64,000 nt of DNA from Rhea pennata (lineage: Eukaryota > Chordata > Aves > Rheiformes > Rheidae), in assembly GCF_028389875.1 (NCBI RefSeq), contig NC_084670.1:10635383-10699382 (forward strand), given 5' to 3'. The notes below the pieces were generated by a model, which saw nothing but the letters and a program-made list of their open reading frames with translations, did not search any database and had not been told where the DNA came from. The position numbers were made by a program, and so were the translations under genes. Shown here piece by piece: positions 13,598-28,600 of this stretch (position 1 is its first letter; every line of letters starts with the position of its first letter).

Positions 13598-14804
13598 CCT
13601 CTCCAATCCTGCATCTGCAGGGTCAGAGAAAGCCAAGACATGGACGGAGTGCGCTCCATGACTTCTCACTTCTGATCTGAAATGCATAAATTACAGCAAG
13701 GAGGGAAGAAGAAAGAAACAACTATTGATTCTCCCTCTCCTTGCCAATAAGCACACAGCCTGGAAGGGACTTAGTGGGTTTCCTAGTAAGCCCTTAAAGG
13801 GACTATGAATCTGCCTAAATTCCTCCATCTTTCCCAGGATGCTGCTGGATTTATCTCTAAACATCTCAGTGGCTGAGACAGAGACCAAGCAAGTGTCAAA
13901 ATAATTTCTCTAGAACATCATCATGTAAACTCTTTGCACCACCAAACCCTTCTGCTAAAAAGAGTCCCTGCCTTGACTGCATTGCCTTCTTCCTTTGAGA
14001 AAAAATTCACAGTGCCTAAGGGCTCCAGACTGATACTGCTGCAGCTTCACAAATCATTCTATAATCACATCCTGCTGCTCATTCCCATTTCTCCTCTCCT
14101 TTCCACCAGTAAACTGATCCACCAGAAAACAACCAGTTTCTTCTACTCTTTAATGACTATGCAGGGTTCTGTGACCCAGTACACTGTGCAGCCAGACTAA
14201 TGCTGTGATGTGATTCTCTAAGCTCTGCTTCATTATTGCCACATTTCACAAATCTTATCATAAGCTCCAGTAATCTTACCATTTACTACTCACTGATGGG
14301 TTCGATTACGTGAGCACACAAGTATTGCTTACTCAAAGTCATAGGAATACCTTCCCACTGCATGTGAAATAACATCTAGTGTGTTTGGGCCTGTTCACAT
14401 CCTCTCCCTCAATCCAAGCTATCCTGTTTGTGAGAGACTGCAGTAATCACTTGCCTTGCCACAGCATTGCATTCCTTCCACCAGCACATCTCGAGCATCA
14501 CAAGGACATCTCCACCTCCACAGCTTCCTTAAGAATCTCTTCTTCAAAGGACCTCAGGTTGCTCTTTCTAAAAAATGCAAACAAATAAGAAGCAGAGAGA
14601 GAGCTGCAACTGAGGTATGGGCCAGAAAATCTGGGATCCCCAGATGGTTTATGAACCTGCTCATTCAGGATTAAAACAGAGAGCAGGGAGAGAGAGCAAC
14701 ATTCACACAGGGCGATTTAGCCCATTCTGAGACAGGCATAATGGATTGCTCTTCCTGGTAGGACCTTTCTCGCTTTCCAAGACTAAACATCTCAGTCTTA
14801 AACA
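13598..14804 (+). other. FAAH 3' untranslated region and flank
   Basis: After the TAG at 13595-13597 no further exon is seen. The interval is probably 3' UTR, possibly up to the AATAAA at 14805-14810; an ATTAAA at 14670-14675 is an alternative. The UTR extent is an inference from signal positions only. Confidence 0.45.
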
Positions 14805-14810
14805 AATAAA
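14805..14810 (+). terminator. Candidate FAAH poly(A) signal AATAAA
   Basis: A canonical AATAAA on the FAAH strand, 1.2 kb after the stop codon and 37 bp before the opposed NSUN4 signal. Cleavage would fall at about 14820-14840. No cDNA support is available here. Confidence 0.45.
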
Positions 14811-14846
14811 TAAGTAGGAGACTCCATGACAGGTCTTTCTTTCTCA

Positions 14847-14852
14847 TTTATT
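14847..14852 (-). terminator. Candidate NSUN4 poly(A) signal AATAAA
   Basis: TTTATT on the plus strand reads AATAAA on the NSUN4 strand, 207 bp after the NSUN4 stop codon. It faces the FAAH candidate signal at 14805-14810, so the two transcripts would end almost on top of one another. Confidence 0.65.
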
Positions 14853-15058
14853 CTCAATGTTTGCAGTAAAGAGTAGATTTCCTTTGGGACATTTTAAAAG
14901 GAAAAATAAATACAAAACAGTTCTGCTTTCCCTGGAAACTTGGGGTATTTCATTAGAGCCAGCAGTGGGGAAGCAAGACCAGTTCCATTCAAGATGGCCC
15001 AGGGAGGTACAATGTGGAAACTGGAGTTGCCACAGAGCCAAGAGGTCTGTCATTCCCT

Positions 15059-19418
<4,360 letters not shown>

Positions 19419-19809
19419 GGGCCCGCGCCGCCCCCGGGGCGGGGAGCGCCGAGGCGGCCGGGCGGGGCGGGCGGCGGCAGCGCGCAGCGGGCGGCGGCAG
19501 CGCGGCCCCGCGGGCGGTTCCCCCACCGCGGGCTTCTGTCGGCATCTCTGACCAAACCAAAAGAAATAATAGTAAGGAAAAAAAAAAAAAAAAAAAACTA
19601 CCATTACGCTCACTTAACGTGTTACACTTATCCTAAGAAACCTCCGTTTCCATCCCTTAGGGATCAAATGAGCAATCCAGGAGGATTATGGACTTTATAT
19701 TGATACAACAATACCAACTTTTAAAAAGCATTATTTTACCTTGATGATTTAAAAACAAATGAGAAAGCATTTGCTGCCCTGGGAAACATCCCGGTTGTTC
19801 TGGCTGCCT

Positions 19810-19935
19810 CTTACTCAGAGCGGAGCGCGCGCCACGTGCACAGAGAGCGGGGGGAGCCGCCACGCCACCTCCGTCCGCAGCGAGACCGCGCTAAAGAGGC
19901 TCCTCCAGCCTCTGGCAGCAATAGGTGGCAGCGAG
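19810..19935. promoter_or_regulatory. Small GC-rich patch with CACGTG box
   Basis: An isolated GC/CpG-rich patch about 400 bp upstream of the NSUN4 start, set in AT-rich DNA. It contains a perfect CACGTG E-box at 19833-19838 in the context GCCACGTGCA. It could be an upstream NSUN4 promoter element or a separate start site. Function is inferred from composition only. Confidence 0.35.
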
Positions 19936-19995
19936 GGAGGGACAGCTGCCAGTTTTCCCCCACTTAGGACCCTTAAAAAAATAGGTATATAATAT

Positions 19996-19998
<3 letters not shown>

Positions 19999-20033
<35 letters not shown>
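19999..20033. repeat. (AT)n microsatellite
   Basis: About 17 uninterrupted AT units, flanked by imperfect AT-rich sequence, between the 5' side of NSUN4 and the 3' end of UQCRH. It is likely polymorphic in length. Confidence 0.97.
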
Positions 20034-20037
<4 letters not shown>

Positions 20038-20464
20038 CATGAGAAGACTGCTTAAAAGGAGACATCTTCAACCAGTACAAAGACATAATTTTTCCCAATT
20101 TTTCAAGTAGACCATGTAAGTCATCCTTCTAAAAAAAGGTCTGTCCACATCTTCTGGTAGGCAGCACGTGTTTTTGGAAGGAGATTCATTTAGTCAACTT
20201 ACTGCGTGAACGACATCCATCGTGGGGCTTGGAAATACCTTTCCAGTACTAACAGAAAAACTCTTACCTATGGGATTGCATTCTAGCTGCTGCTCATAAT
20301 GGCTGTACAAAAAGGATGTTCCCAAAAGCAAAGAAAAGCCTCTCTCGTCCACTCCCACAGATGCTCCAACCCACCCCAATTTCATCTTAATCTGGTATTG
20401 GTGCAAGTCAGAACCACAAGGATTAAGAAATAAAATGAAAATATTTCCATGGGAACTTTTAATG

Positions 20465-20470
20465 TTTAAT
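20465..20470 (-). terminator. Candidate UQCRH poly(A) signal ATTAAA
   Basis: TTTAAT on the plus strand at 20465-20470, with another copy at 20458-20463, reads ATTAAA on the UQCRH strand. This is about 230 bp after its stop codon. No canonical AATAAA is closer on that strand outside the coding exon, where TTTATT at 20706-20711 overlaps the last codons. Confidence 0.45.
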
Positions 20471-20697
20471 ATGGAAAATTACAGAACATTAACATGGACT
20501 TTGCGTAGCTGCACATCTTCCATGAAAATAGACACAGTGACATGCTGACATTCAATCACTGCCAGGCTGCCAGAAAGCTGTCTCATTTATATTTCACATT
20601 CACAATAAATAGGCAGCAGGCAGTACTGTGAATCCAAGAAGAACCTAAAAGGATTTCCTGTTGGATTGTGGAAGTAGATGGACAATTACTCCAGCGT

Positions 20698-22141
20698 TCA
20701 CTTCAGTTTATTGAAGAGTTTGTGAGCAACCTAAAAAGGAAGGGGAAAAGCACTTACCAACTGTTTAGTTCTCTCAGTTCAAAAGATCTGGAAACCTGCA
20801 CAGTTTTTTCACCCATCATTTGATTTTCTACACGACTAACGCACATGGCCCTACACCTCTGTGCTCTTCTTAGTGTTTTACAGGTATGAGGAAATCATTA
20901 AAAAAAATAGCTGAGATTTCTTACAAAGCATCACCTCAGATAAAACGAAGAGTTAATTCTGAATGGATAATGCTAACATATTATTTGTATGGCACAAAAA
21001 CATGATCTAGATGTGCTGTTGTTTAAAGTCTACAAAAATTCAGATGGAATTGTAACAAACATTTACCACAAAATCACAGTTCTTCAGAGTTCCTTTTTGA
21101 CTATGACTCAACCAAGTCTCACACTCAGATTGTTTTCACTCTCAGAAATATGGTTAAATACTCTTCTCACAGTATCAGCAGGGATGTTGCACCCTTCTAT
21201 GCTGCACTTACGCAGTGGTCCCTGGCATGCAGGAAATCAAAAAGCTCCTCTGTACACTGCTCTTCTGTATGGGACCTTGAGGACACCCGTGCATCACACA
21301 ACTCCAGACGTTCCCGCGCCTTCACGCATTTCTCAGTCTGCTCACAGTGCTCCCTAATTGTAGTTAAAGGATCCTGCAGACACAGAACTGTGATGAGAAC
21401 AGAGAGACCCTGAAACGCAGCGATTTTCTCCCAGCAGAGTTAGTTGGGTTTTTTTCATTTATGGTCTGATGGGAACCATGCACCCATTCCAGAGCCTGGA
21501 GTGGAACCACTTCCACTCTAAACTTTGTGTCAGCAGCATAAACCAGCAAGGACGAGGGTGCAAGAAGGGCCCAGTTGCGCCGCACCCGCCCCTCCCGGTC
21601 CGCACGGCCCATCAGCCCCCTCCCCAGCGCTGCTGTCTCCAGCGTCTTACCACCAGCTCCTCTTCCTCCTCCTCCTCCTGGGAAGAAACCAGAGCACAGC
21701 TGTTACCGGCCCGCATCGCCTCGCCCCCGGCCGCACACATCGCCTCCCGCCCGGCGCGGCTCAGCGCACCCGCCTCGCCTCCCTGCGAGCCTCGCGCCAG
21801 GCTACGGCGGCCGGCGGCGCCCGTAACGCATGGCCTGCACGCGGCTACATGGCCCGGCAAGGGTCAGTGCACGCCGGATGGCAGCTGCAGGCTGAACGGC
21901 GGCCGGCAAGGGTCACACCGAAACCAACGTTCGCTCTCCCACAAAGAGGCTGCAATACGGCAGCCGGCAAGGCTCAGTCCGCGGTACGGCGAAGACGGAG
22001 CGAGGATGCACCCGCCCCACTCCGCGCTACCCGCTCCACAGCCCCGTCGCTCGGACAGAGCAGGGAGTAGACGAACACAATGGTTCCGGCGCTGCTCACC
22101 TCGGGCTCTCCAGCGTGAACAACGTTATTGCGCAGCCCCAT
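20698..22141 (-). CDS. UQCRH: Cytochrome b-c1 complex subunit 6, hinge protein (4 exons, 87 aa)
   Basis: UQCRH is the small acidic 'hinge' subunit of respiratory complex III, helping cytochrome c1 interact with cytochrome c in the intermembrane space. Exons in reading order: 22100-22141, 21651-21677, 21212-21373, 20698-20730; they join to 264 nt (human 91 aa). Exon 2 is a 27-nt microexon coding only EEEEEEELV, the core of the acidic stretch. Exon 3 carries the conserved helical hairpin [12 protein letters not shown]…[11 protein letters not shown] and the cysteines at 33, 39, 49, 63 and 77, including a CX9C (39-49) and a CX13C (63-77). The C-terminus [10 protein letters not shown] matches the family. 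The first 12 residues differ from mammals. It is divergent with LRRC41, with 487 bp between start codons. Confidence 0.97.
21854..21976. promoter_or_regulatory. Three spaced copies of CCGGCAAGG[G/C]TCA
   Basis: The 13-mer occurs at 21854-21866, 21903-21915 and 21964-21976, all in the same orientation, within UQCRH intron 1 inside the CpG island. Spacing is 49 and 61 bp and the sequence between copies is not repeated, so this is not a simple tandem duplication. The AAGGGTCA core resembles a nuclear-receptor half-site; that reading is inference. Confidence 0.5.
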
Positions 22142-22628
22142 CGCCCTGCGCCTCCGCTGCAGTCAGGCAGAAGGACTCACCAGGGTCACCCGCCGGAAAC
22201 GCCGCGGCCCGCCCCGGAAACGGAAGCGCGCGCCGCGCCGCAGAGACGCGCCTGGTGACCTTCTCAAGAGAGCCGCGCTTCAGGTCGAGTGCTTCCCTTC
22301 CCAATATGGCAGCCAAATATCGCCGGGCGTGTAACCGCCTCAGGAGAGCTGCTGCAGGATGCTATGTCTTGTTTTTTTCTCCTTCAGTAGAAACAACACT
22401 GGTGCCCAGTGGTTGAGACCTTCGTGGCTGGGCTCTGCTCTGTTGCTAACCCGTCTTGCAGGCTATGGGATAGAGACGCCGCTCACAGTGACCTACTCAA
22501 CATGGCCGACAGCGCCGTCCGTCCCTCCCCCTCGCCAAGATGGCGCGCACGGGAGCGCGCTCCCCGCCCTGCCCAAGATGGCGGCAGCAGCAGCGCGGCG
22601 GTGGTGCTGAGCGGGGCTCGCCGCGGCC
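22142..22628. promoter_or_regulatory. Bidirectional CpG-island promoter UQCRH / LRRC41
   Basis: This interval separates two oppositely directed start codons. It holds two CCGGAA ETS/GABP-type boxes at 22193-22198 and 22214-22219, nearest UQCRH. It also holds four ATGGC-centred YY1-like boxes: near 22303, 22501, AAGATGGCG at 22537-22545 and AAGATGGCGGC at 22575-22585. No TATA box is seen. GABP (NRF-2) and YY1 sites are typical of promoters of nuclear respiratory-chain genes. The CpG-rich zone extends from about 21560 to 22930. Confidence 0.75.
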
Positions 22629-25600
22629 ATGGAGGGCGGCGGCGGCGGCGGCGCGGCGGGGCCGCCCAGCCTCTTCGCGCTCAGCGGCGCGGCGGTGAGC
22701 AGCAGCATGCGGGCCCTGGAGAGGGACGTGTGGGGTAAGGCGCGGGGCCGGGGGGCGCGGGGCGCGGGAGCCTGCCCACACGCTGCCGCTCTCTCCTCCT
22801 CCCGCAGCGCTGCCCGGACACGTCCTGCGCGGCCTCCTGCCGCTCCTCAACGTCTTCTACCTGGAGCGGGCCGAGGGCGCCGCGCGCCGCGCAGGTGGGC
22901 CGCGGCCGGCGGGGGGGACCGGGGCGGGGGGAGGTGGGACCCCACAACTGGAGATCTGGGCCCCAGAGTGGAGGGGCCCCCCCCACAACTGGAAATCGGG
23001 GCCCCGAAGCGGAGGGACACCCCCCAGAACTGGAGATCTGGGCCCCAAAGCAGAAGGAGAGCCCCCAGAACTGGAGGTCTGGGCCCCAGAGTGGAGGGAG
23101 AGCCCCAAAACTGGAGAGATGAGCCCCAAAGGGGAAGAACGCTCCCCCAGAATTGGAGAGATGAACCCAAACCTGGAGGGACACTTCCCTCAGGCTGGAG
23201 AGGCGGACCCGTAACTGGAGGGTCAGCTACCCCTGAAGTGTGGAGGTCCCCCCCCGAGCTGGAGGAGCAAACCGCTGCACCCTGGAAAAATGAACCCCAC
23301 ACCAGAGGAACAAAAGCACGCGTCTCCTCAGCCAAATGGGAGGGACGCCTCCCACCCTTGCTCCCTCAGATCTGAGGGACAAAGTCTTGCAAACTGGAAA
23401 AATAAACCCTAAACTGGGGAGATGAACCTAAAGAGTGTAACTCCTGCCTGAGACCCTGGTAATTTGTCTTTGCCACCTCATCACAAACACAGGGAACTCC
23501 AGCAGGAAAGGCAGCTACTTCAGTCCAAAATTCCAAACCCAGGCATGGGTGCAGGTGGGGTTTTATGGAAATGTAGGGTATGCTGTAACTCTCTTGGCTT
23601 ACCAATTTGCTTCTTCTGAGGACCAACAAAAACAGCCAGTTTCTAAGTCCTATTTCTTAAAAGGCAATTTTTTTAACCTTGTCACATCCTACATAACAGA
23701 TGCAAAACATCTTCCTTCTGCTCTAGGTCTGAATTTGCTTCCCCCTAGAAACCTATTCCCTAATCTGCCCAAATGCACATATGAACCCCAAGGAGGGAGA
23801 GTCTGCAGGAAGATTTTAAGCTGTGGAAAAGAGGTAAAGGTGCCTAGTTTCTTTTTTTCAGGCCTTTCAACGCAGCCAATTTGGCGCAAGCTCTGGGATG
23901 ATGTGATGAAGACCAGGCCACCCAACTCAGAGGTAAGGAAGAGCTGCTTATGGGAGTGGAGAAGGAGCACAAAGCAAATGCTCTGAGTTGGGAAGAATTT
24001 TCTTTACATAGAAGAACTGAATAAGCTCCATTGATTTGGCATAACAGAAGAGTGGTTAGGAGACAAGTTAACCATAGCCTGTAAATAGACACCTAGGAAA
24101 AAAAATTTGATGCTGTTTTATAATTTAGCTTCACCTTCAAACCACTGACTATATTAAATTAAGCTAGAAGAGGAATGAAAATATAGCAGTGAGAGTAACT
24201 CAGCTTTTAACAAACACACTGAGAAGAATGTTGTGGACTAGGGAAGTAATTTCAGTTGTGCTAGTAGTTTTGTTTGAGGCCATATTTACAATAAGCTTAG
24301 CAGCTAATACTTTGATTTAGAATGAGAAAGATGTTAGCTGACTTTTTCTTAACGCGGCTCTGTTGAATGGGTTTTGTCCTGGTTGACCCTAAGGTGATGT
24401 AATTGCAGAATATAACTTGTTGGAGGAAGAAGTTCCTTGAAACATTCTTCTCGAACATTCTTCATGGTGTCTTGGATGTTTCTTCTGATTGGCGTCTCAA
24501 CGACCATCATTTTTCACCATTGCTCCACAGCTCACAGCACGTTACCCAGCTCACTCTCTGCAACATGCTGCAGGGGGTGATTGCGCTCACTGCTGAACAC
24601 AACCAAAGGGTGCTTGAAAACCTGGCTGGCTCCCTGCGGATACTGAAGTTTCGGCACCTGCTCACCTCGGACCAATCTATCAGACGTTCTCTGTTTTTAC
24701 TTCTTCACCGGCTGATTCACCATGGCTCTGTCAGCCAGGTGTCCATGTATTCCTGGCCTGTTCCTGACACAGTTCTTCTCATTCTCATTTTGAGCATGAG
24801 TGCTGGGTATTGGTGCTCGGGAAAGGTGCTTACGTATCAGAGCAGCCCTTGTGGCTTTTGTACAGAGGACAATGTCCAAAGCCAGGAGACAACACAAGAG
24901 CTGTCAGAAATGGACCGTTGCTATGAGAAGGAGCGGAGTGATGGCGAGAACCAGCAGGCTTCCCTCAGAGCACTCGAGGAGGCTGATCCTCTAGCAGAGG
25001 TGAATGGACATGGGGCTGGCACTCCCCAGGGCACAGCCCTCTCTGGACTGAGAAGTCATCCTTCCCAAAACCTAGTATGTGAGGAGGGAAGTGGTGAGGC
25101 ATCCTGTGACCCCATCAGTGTTAAAGAACCCCTTGGGGGTTCTTCTCATTGTCTCTCAAAAAGGCAGTCCTGTCGCCCCATTCTTCGAAAGCCGCGTAGA
25201 CGTCTGAAATCTGCAGTAGGGAGGAGACGCCGCTGCCCCAGACGAAATAGGGGGACATATGATGACCCAGAAGACCTTTATGATTTTGTTTTTACTGTTG
25301 CTAGAGAGAATACTTCAGAATTACTGTATGAAAACAGTGTCACAGAAGGAGAAAATACTGATAACTGTACTAGTTCCTCCACAGGATCTCCATGCTCCAG
25401 CAGGGCTCGTTGTAAGAAGAGAAGAGGATCTGCTGGGAACTTTTCTCTGAAAACTGCTCACCGCTTCCGAAGTGTGTCCACATTGGAATTGTTCTCCGTT
25501 CCTTTGACTGGGGATGCATGTCGGACTCTGAGTAACTTGCTGAGCTCCTGGGTGTCGTTAGAAAACTTGGTTCTGTCTTACAATGGTTAGTGGTATGAAC

Positions 25601-28600
25601 AGGATACTTCCTTCCAGCCTTGTTTTAATAGTGTGACTTACTGCTCAGATTTACCCTCTATTTATTTATTTATTTTTACTATCACGAGCATTTTACGAGT
25701 AATTAGTCATGAAAATTGCATTCACAGAGACCTATAAAGAGTGCGAGGAGTTGTTTGAGGCAAGGAGGACAGCCACGAATGACAGGGAAGGGCCATTGTG
25801 TGTTAGAGGAAATGGTGCTGAGATGAAAATATGGAATTACACAGCTCATCAGGGATGAGGGAAGGGAACGGATGTAGACCCAGTAGGATCTCAAGGGCAT
25901 GCGATGTGGTTAGGAGACAAAACAGAATGCAGGGCAAACTCTGTTCAAATATTGAGTCCACCTTCCTTGTGGGAAAATAAGACAGGCTCACCCTGAGCCT
26001 GGCTGTTTTTCCTGGCATGTGGATTCTCATGTGCTATGTTTTCATATGGGAGCAGAACCCTTGCACTGTGGGGTAGGTAACAGGATGGGAAACTGATAAC
26101 AAACTAATGTGGTGAATGAAGTGTAGCAAGTTCTGTGGGTATTGAACTGGAAAGAACAGAGTTGTTATATGTCCACTGGTCAGGACAGGAATCTGTGACT
26201 TACTAGTTTTGCATCTGCAAGTGTTGATCCGTATGAAAGATCAGAACGGAACATGTACAGCTAAACGCTAACTACATAAATTCTACTCCTTAGAAAATGC
26301 TTTCATCCATTCATTCTTGTGATATGGATTTTCCTCTTTATGATTTAGTGAAAGATTGCTGGATTAGTTTTTACCAACAGGAGGCAATGTTCAGTTTTGG
26401 CCTTACATTCAGTCCTCCTACCTGCCTGCGAAAGACAGTACAACCAGAAATACGGGATGTTTCACAGGCATATGGGAGGTGTATGAAGTAAGGAGAGAAT
26501 GGAGTCCTTCTGCTCCAGGCCTTGTGCTCAAATGCTTTATTGAGAAAGGGAAGAACCAAACTTCTTTCTGCCTCTCTAAGCTCTAGCTTAAGAACTTACA
26601 GATAAAATGTATGTATCGGAAAACTTCTCCGGCACTTGATGGATTTAGCCCTTGATTTTCAATTGCTTTGCTGGGCACTGAACTGAAAGCTCCCCTGTTG
26701 ATGAAACTCCAGCCATGTGTGCTTTGGCTTTAGGCTTTTGTGTGTGTGACACCAGTTTTGCTTTCTGTAAAAATGTTGGTTCCAGGCCTGGGAGATAACA
26801 TCTTCTGCATCCTGTCTGGGCTCCGGGCCCTCTCCCGCCACTCAGACTGCTGCCTCCACGTGGTGCGTGTGAGCGACGTGTTCTCCCACATGCCTTGCAT
26901 GGACCTTGTTCGCTGCATCCTGAGTGCCTTTCCCCGGCTCCATACGCTCTCAGTCAGCTTCGATCTCAAAAACCAGCTGGAGGGGAACAGGCCAGAAGGG
27001 AATCCAAGCTGCACTGAGGTAGAAATCTCAGGTAGGAAACAGATTTTGAGCAATGAACAGGATGTGGCTGTTAGAGCCGTAAAAGCTTGGCACAAAAGAT
27101 TTGAATTCCACAGTGTCCCAAATGGCATGTAATTAAGTGATTACAACCTCACCTTTGTGCTTTACATACTGCTGTAGTTTGTTATTTCCAGTCTTTCACA
27201 TGGAGTTTGGAGCCTACATCTCTATGCTTTGTACAAGGCCAGTCAGAACCTGCTAGCAATGCCTGTCCATGCAGCCTGTAGGGAGCACATCTCACCAGAC
27301 CTTTAAATTGGTCAGGAGTTTCTGCTCTGTCTGTCATATTGTCTGTGAGGCTCTAAGCCTTAGACTGCTCTGGCCTATCTTTGGGTGGAAGGAAAGTACT
27401 TTTTTTGATTATCGCAGTACCAGAGCTGATGGCAAAGCACTTTTCAGGCCTCTGGGTTACAGTCTGGGAACAGTAGCAGAGTGTTTTCAGCTTAGAGGTG
27501 TCTCATCATTCTTGTTATCCCTTGTCACAGATGAGTGATGGCACTTCACTCATAAGAGAGAAGCAGCAATATGTTTTACTGAGGTAAGACAGTGATTTAA
27601 CAAGGTTCAGTGGCAAGGTACACTCGGGTATTTTACTGCATGGAGGGTAAAACAGTAATTACATACAAGGTTCAAACAAAATTGTCCTGGAGACCTTCCC
27701 ATTGAGTCAAAAGATTCAGAGTGGACACCCTTGCTTTCCAGACTCATTCTCAGAGGAGTCTAGGCGTGGCTGGATCCAGTCTTAGTCCCAGACTTGATCA
27801 GTGGTTTGTCTAAAGGATTATATACACCATCAATCAGAGATGCAACTTAGCAAAGTTTTAGCGTGCTATTAGTCACTTATGGAGGATCTGTTGCAGGTAA
27901 GGAACCTCTCAACCTCAAAGAGTAACCTTGAGAGGCCCGCTGCTGTGCAGGAGAACTCAAAGGGGTTTGGGGCTGCCCCTTATTTGTAGGGTAAGATGAT
28001 TGACTCGCCCTATTTGCATACCAGACACATTTGGGTTGGAGCATGTTCAGTTAGCCCTTGACGACGTGTTGTTACCTGTCTCTCCAAATTCTGATTTGAA
28101 CCAGGAGCAGCTATCATGACTGTACTGATGGTTATCACCCAAGCAGGGTTGCGGAGAGGTCAAGGTGGGGAGAGAGCACACTGTCCCAGCCCCTGAATAG
28201 AACAGAAAAGCAGAAACCAAAACATGAGTGAGTATTGAGTAGGGTCAGTGGAGACTGTGCTTTGGGGGAACACTGACTGGTTTGTGGATGGATGGTGAAC
28301 TTTCTAAAGTAGTGTTTTGCTGCCAGAACAAGGTAGAAATTGGTGGCCCTGTGGTCTTGGATGATTCCTGAAATGTGCCTGCAATGACCGTAAGTCTGTG
28401 TTGTGTACAGCTCTGTGGGGCAGGAGGCTTGGTACAGGCACTTTCTACCAGTTTAAATGTCAGCCAGGTCAGCTGGGCTTCTTACTTGCTCCAGTAAGCT
28501 ATACTAAGGACAGGTACTGCAGACTGAGTTTTTTTCATTGTTTTTCTTCCCTTAGAATGCTGCCTAGAGCAGCTGGAAATCCGATTCCCCAGGGAACCGC

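Noticed and set aside
21469-22416. 315-codon plus-strand open frame
   Set aside because: Antisense to UQCRH exons 1-2 and the CpG island; Arg/Pro/Ala-rich without domain, explained by stop-poor GC-rich DNA.
22681-23335. Minus-strand open frames of 162-167 codons in LRRC41 intron 2
   Set aside because: They are readings of the 41-bp minisatellite in different frames; periodic Trp/Gly/Pro pattern, no homology.
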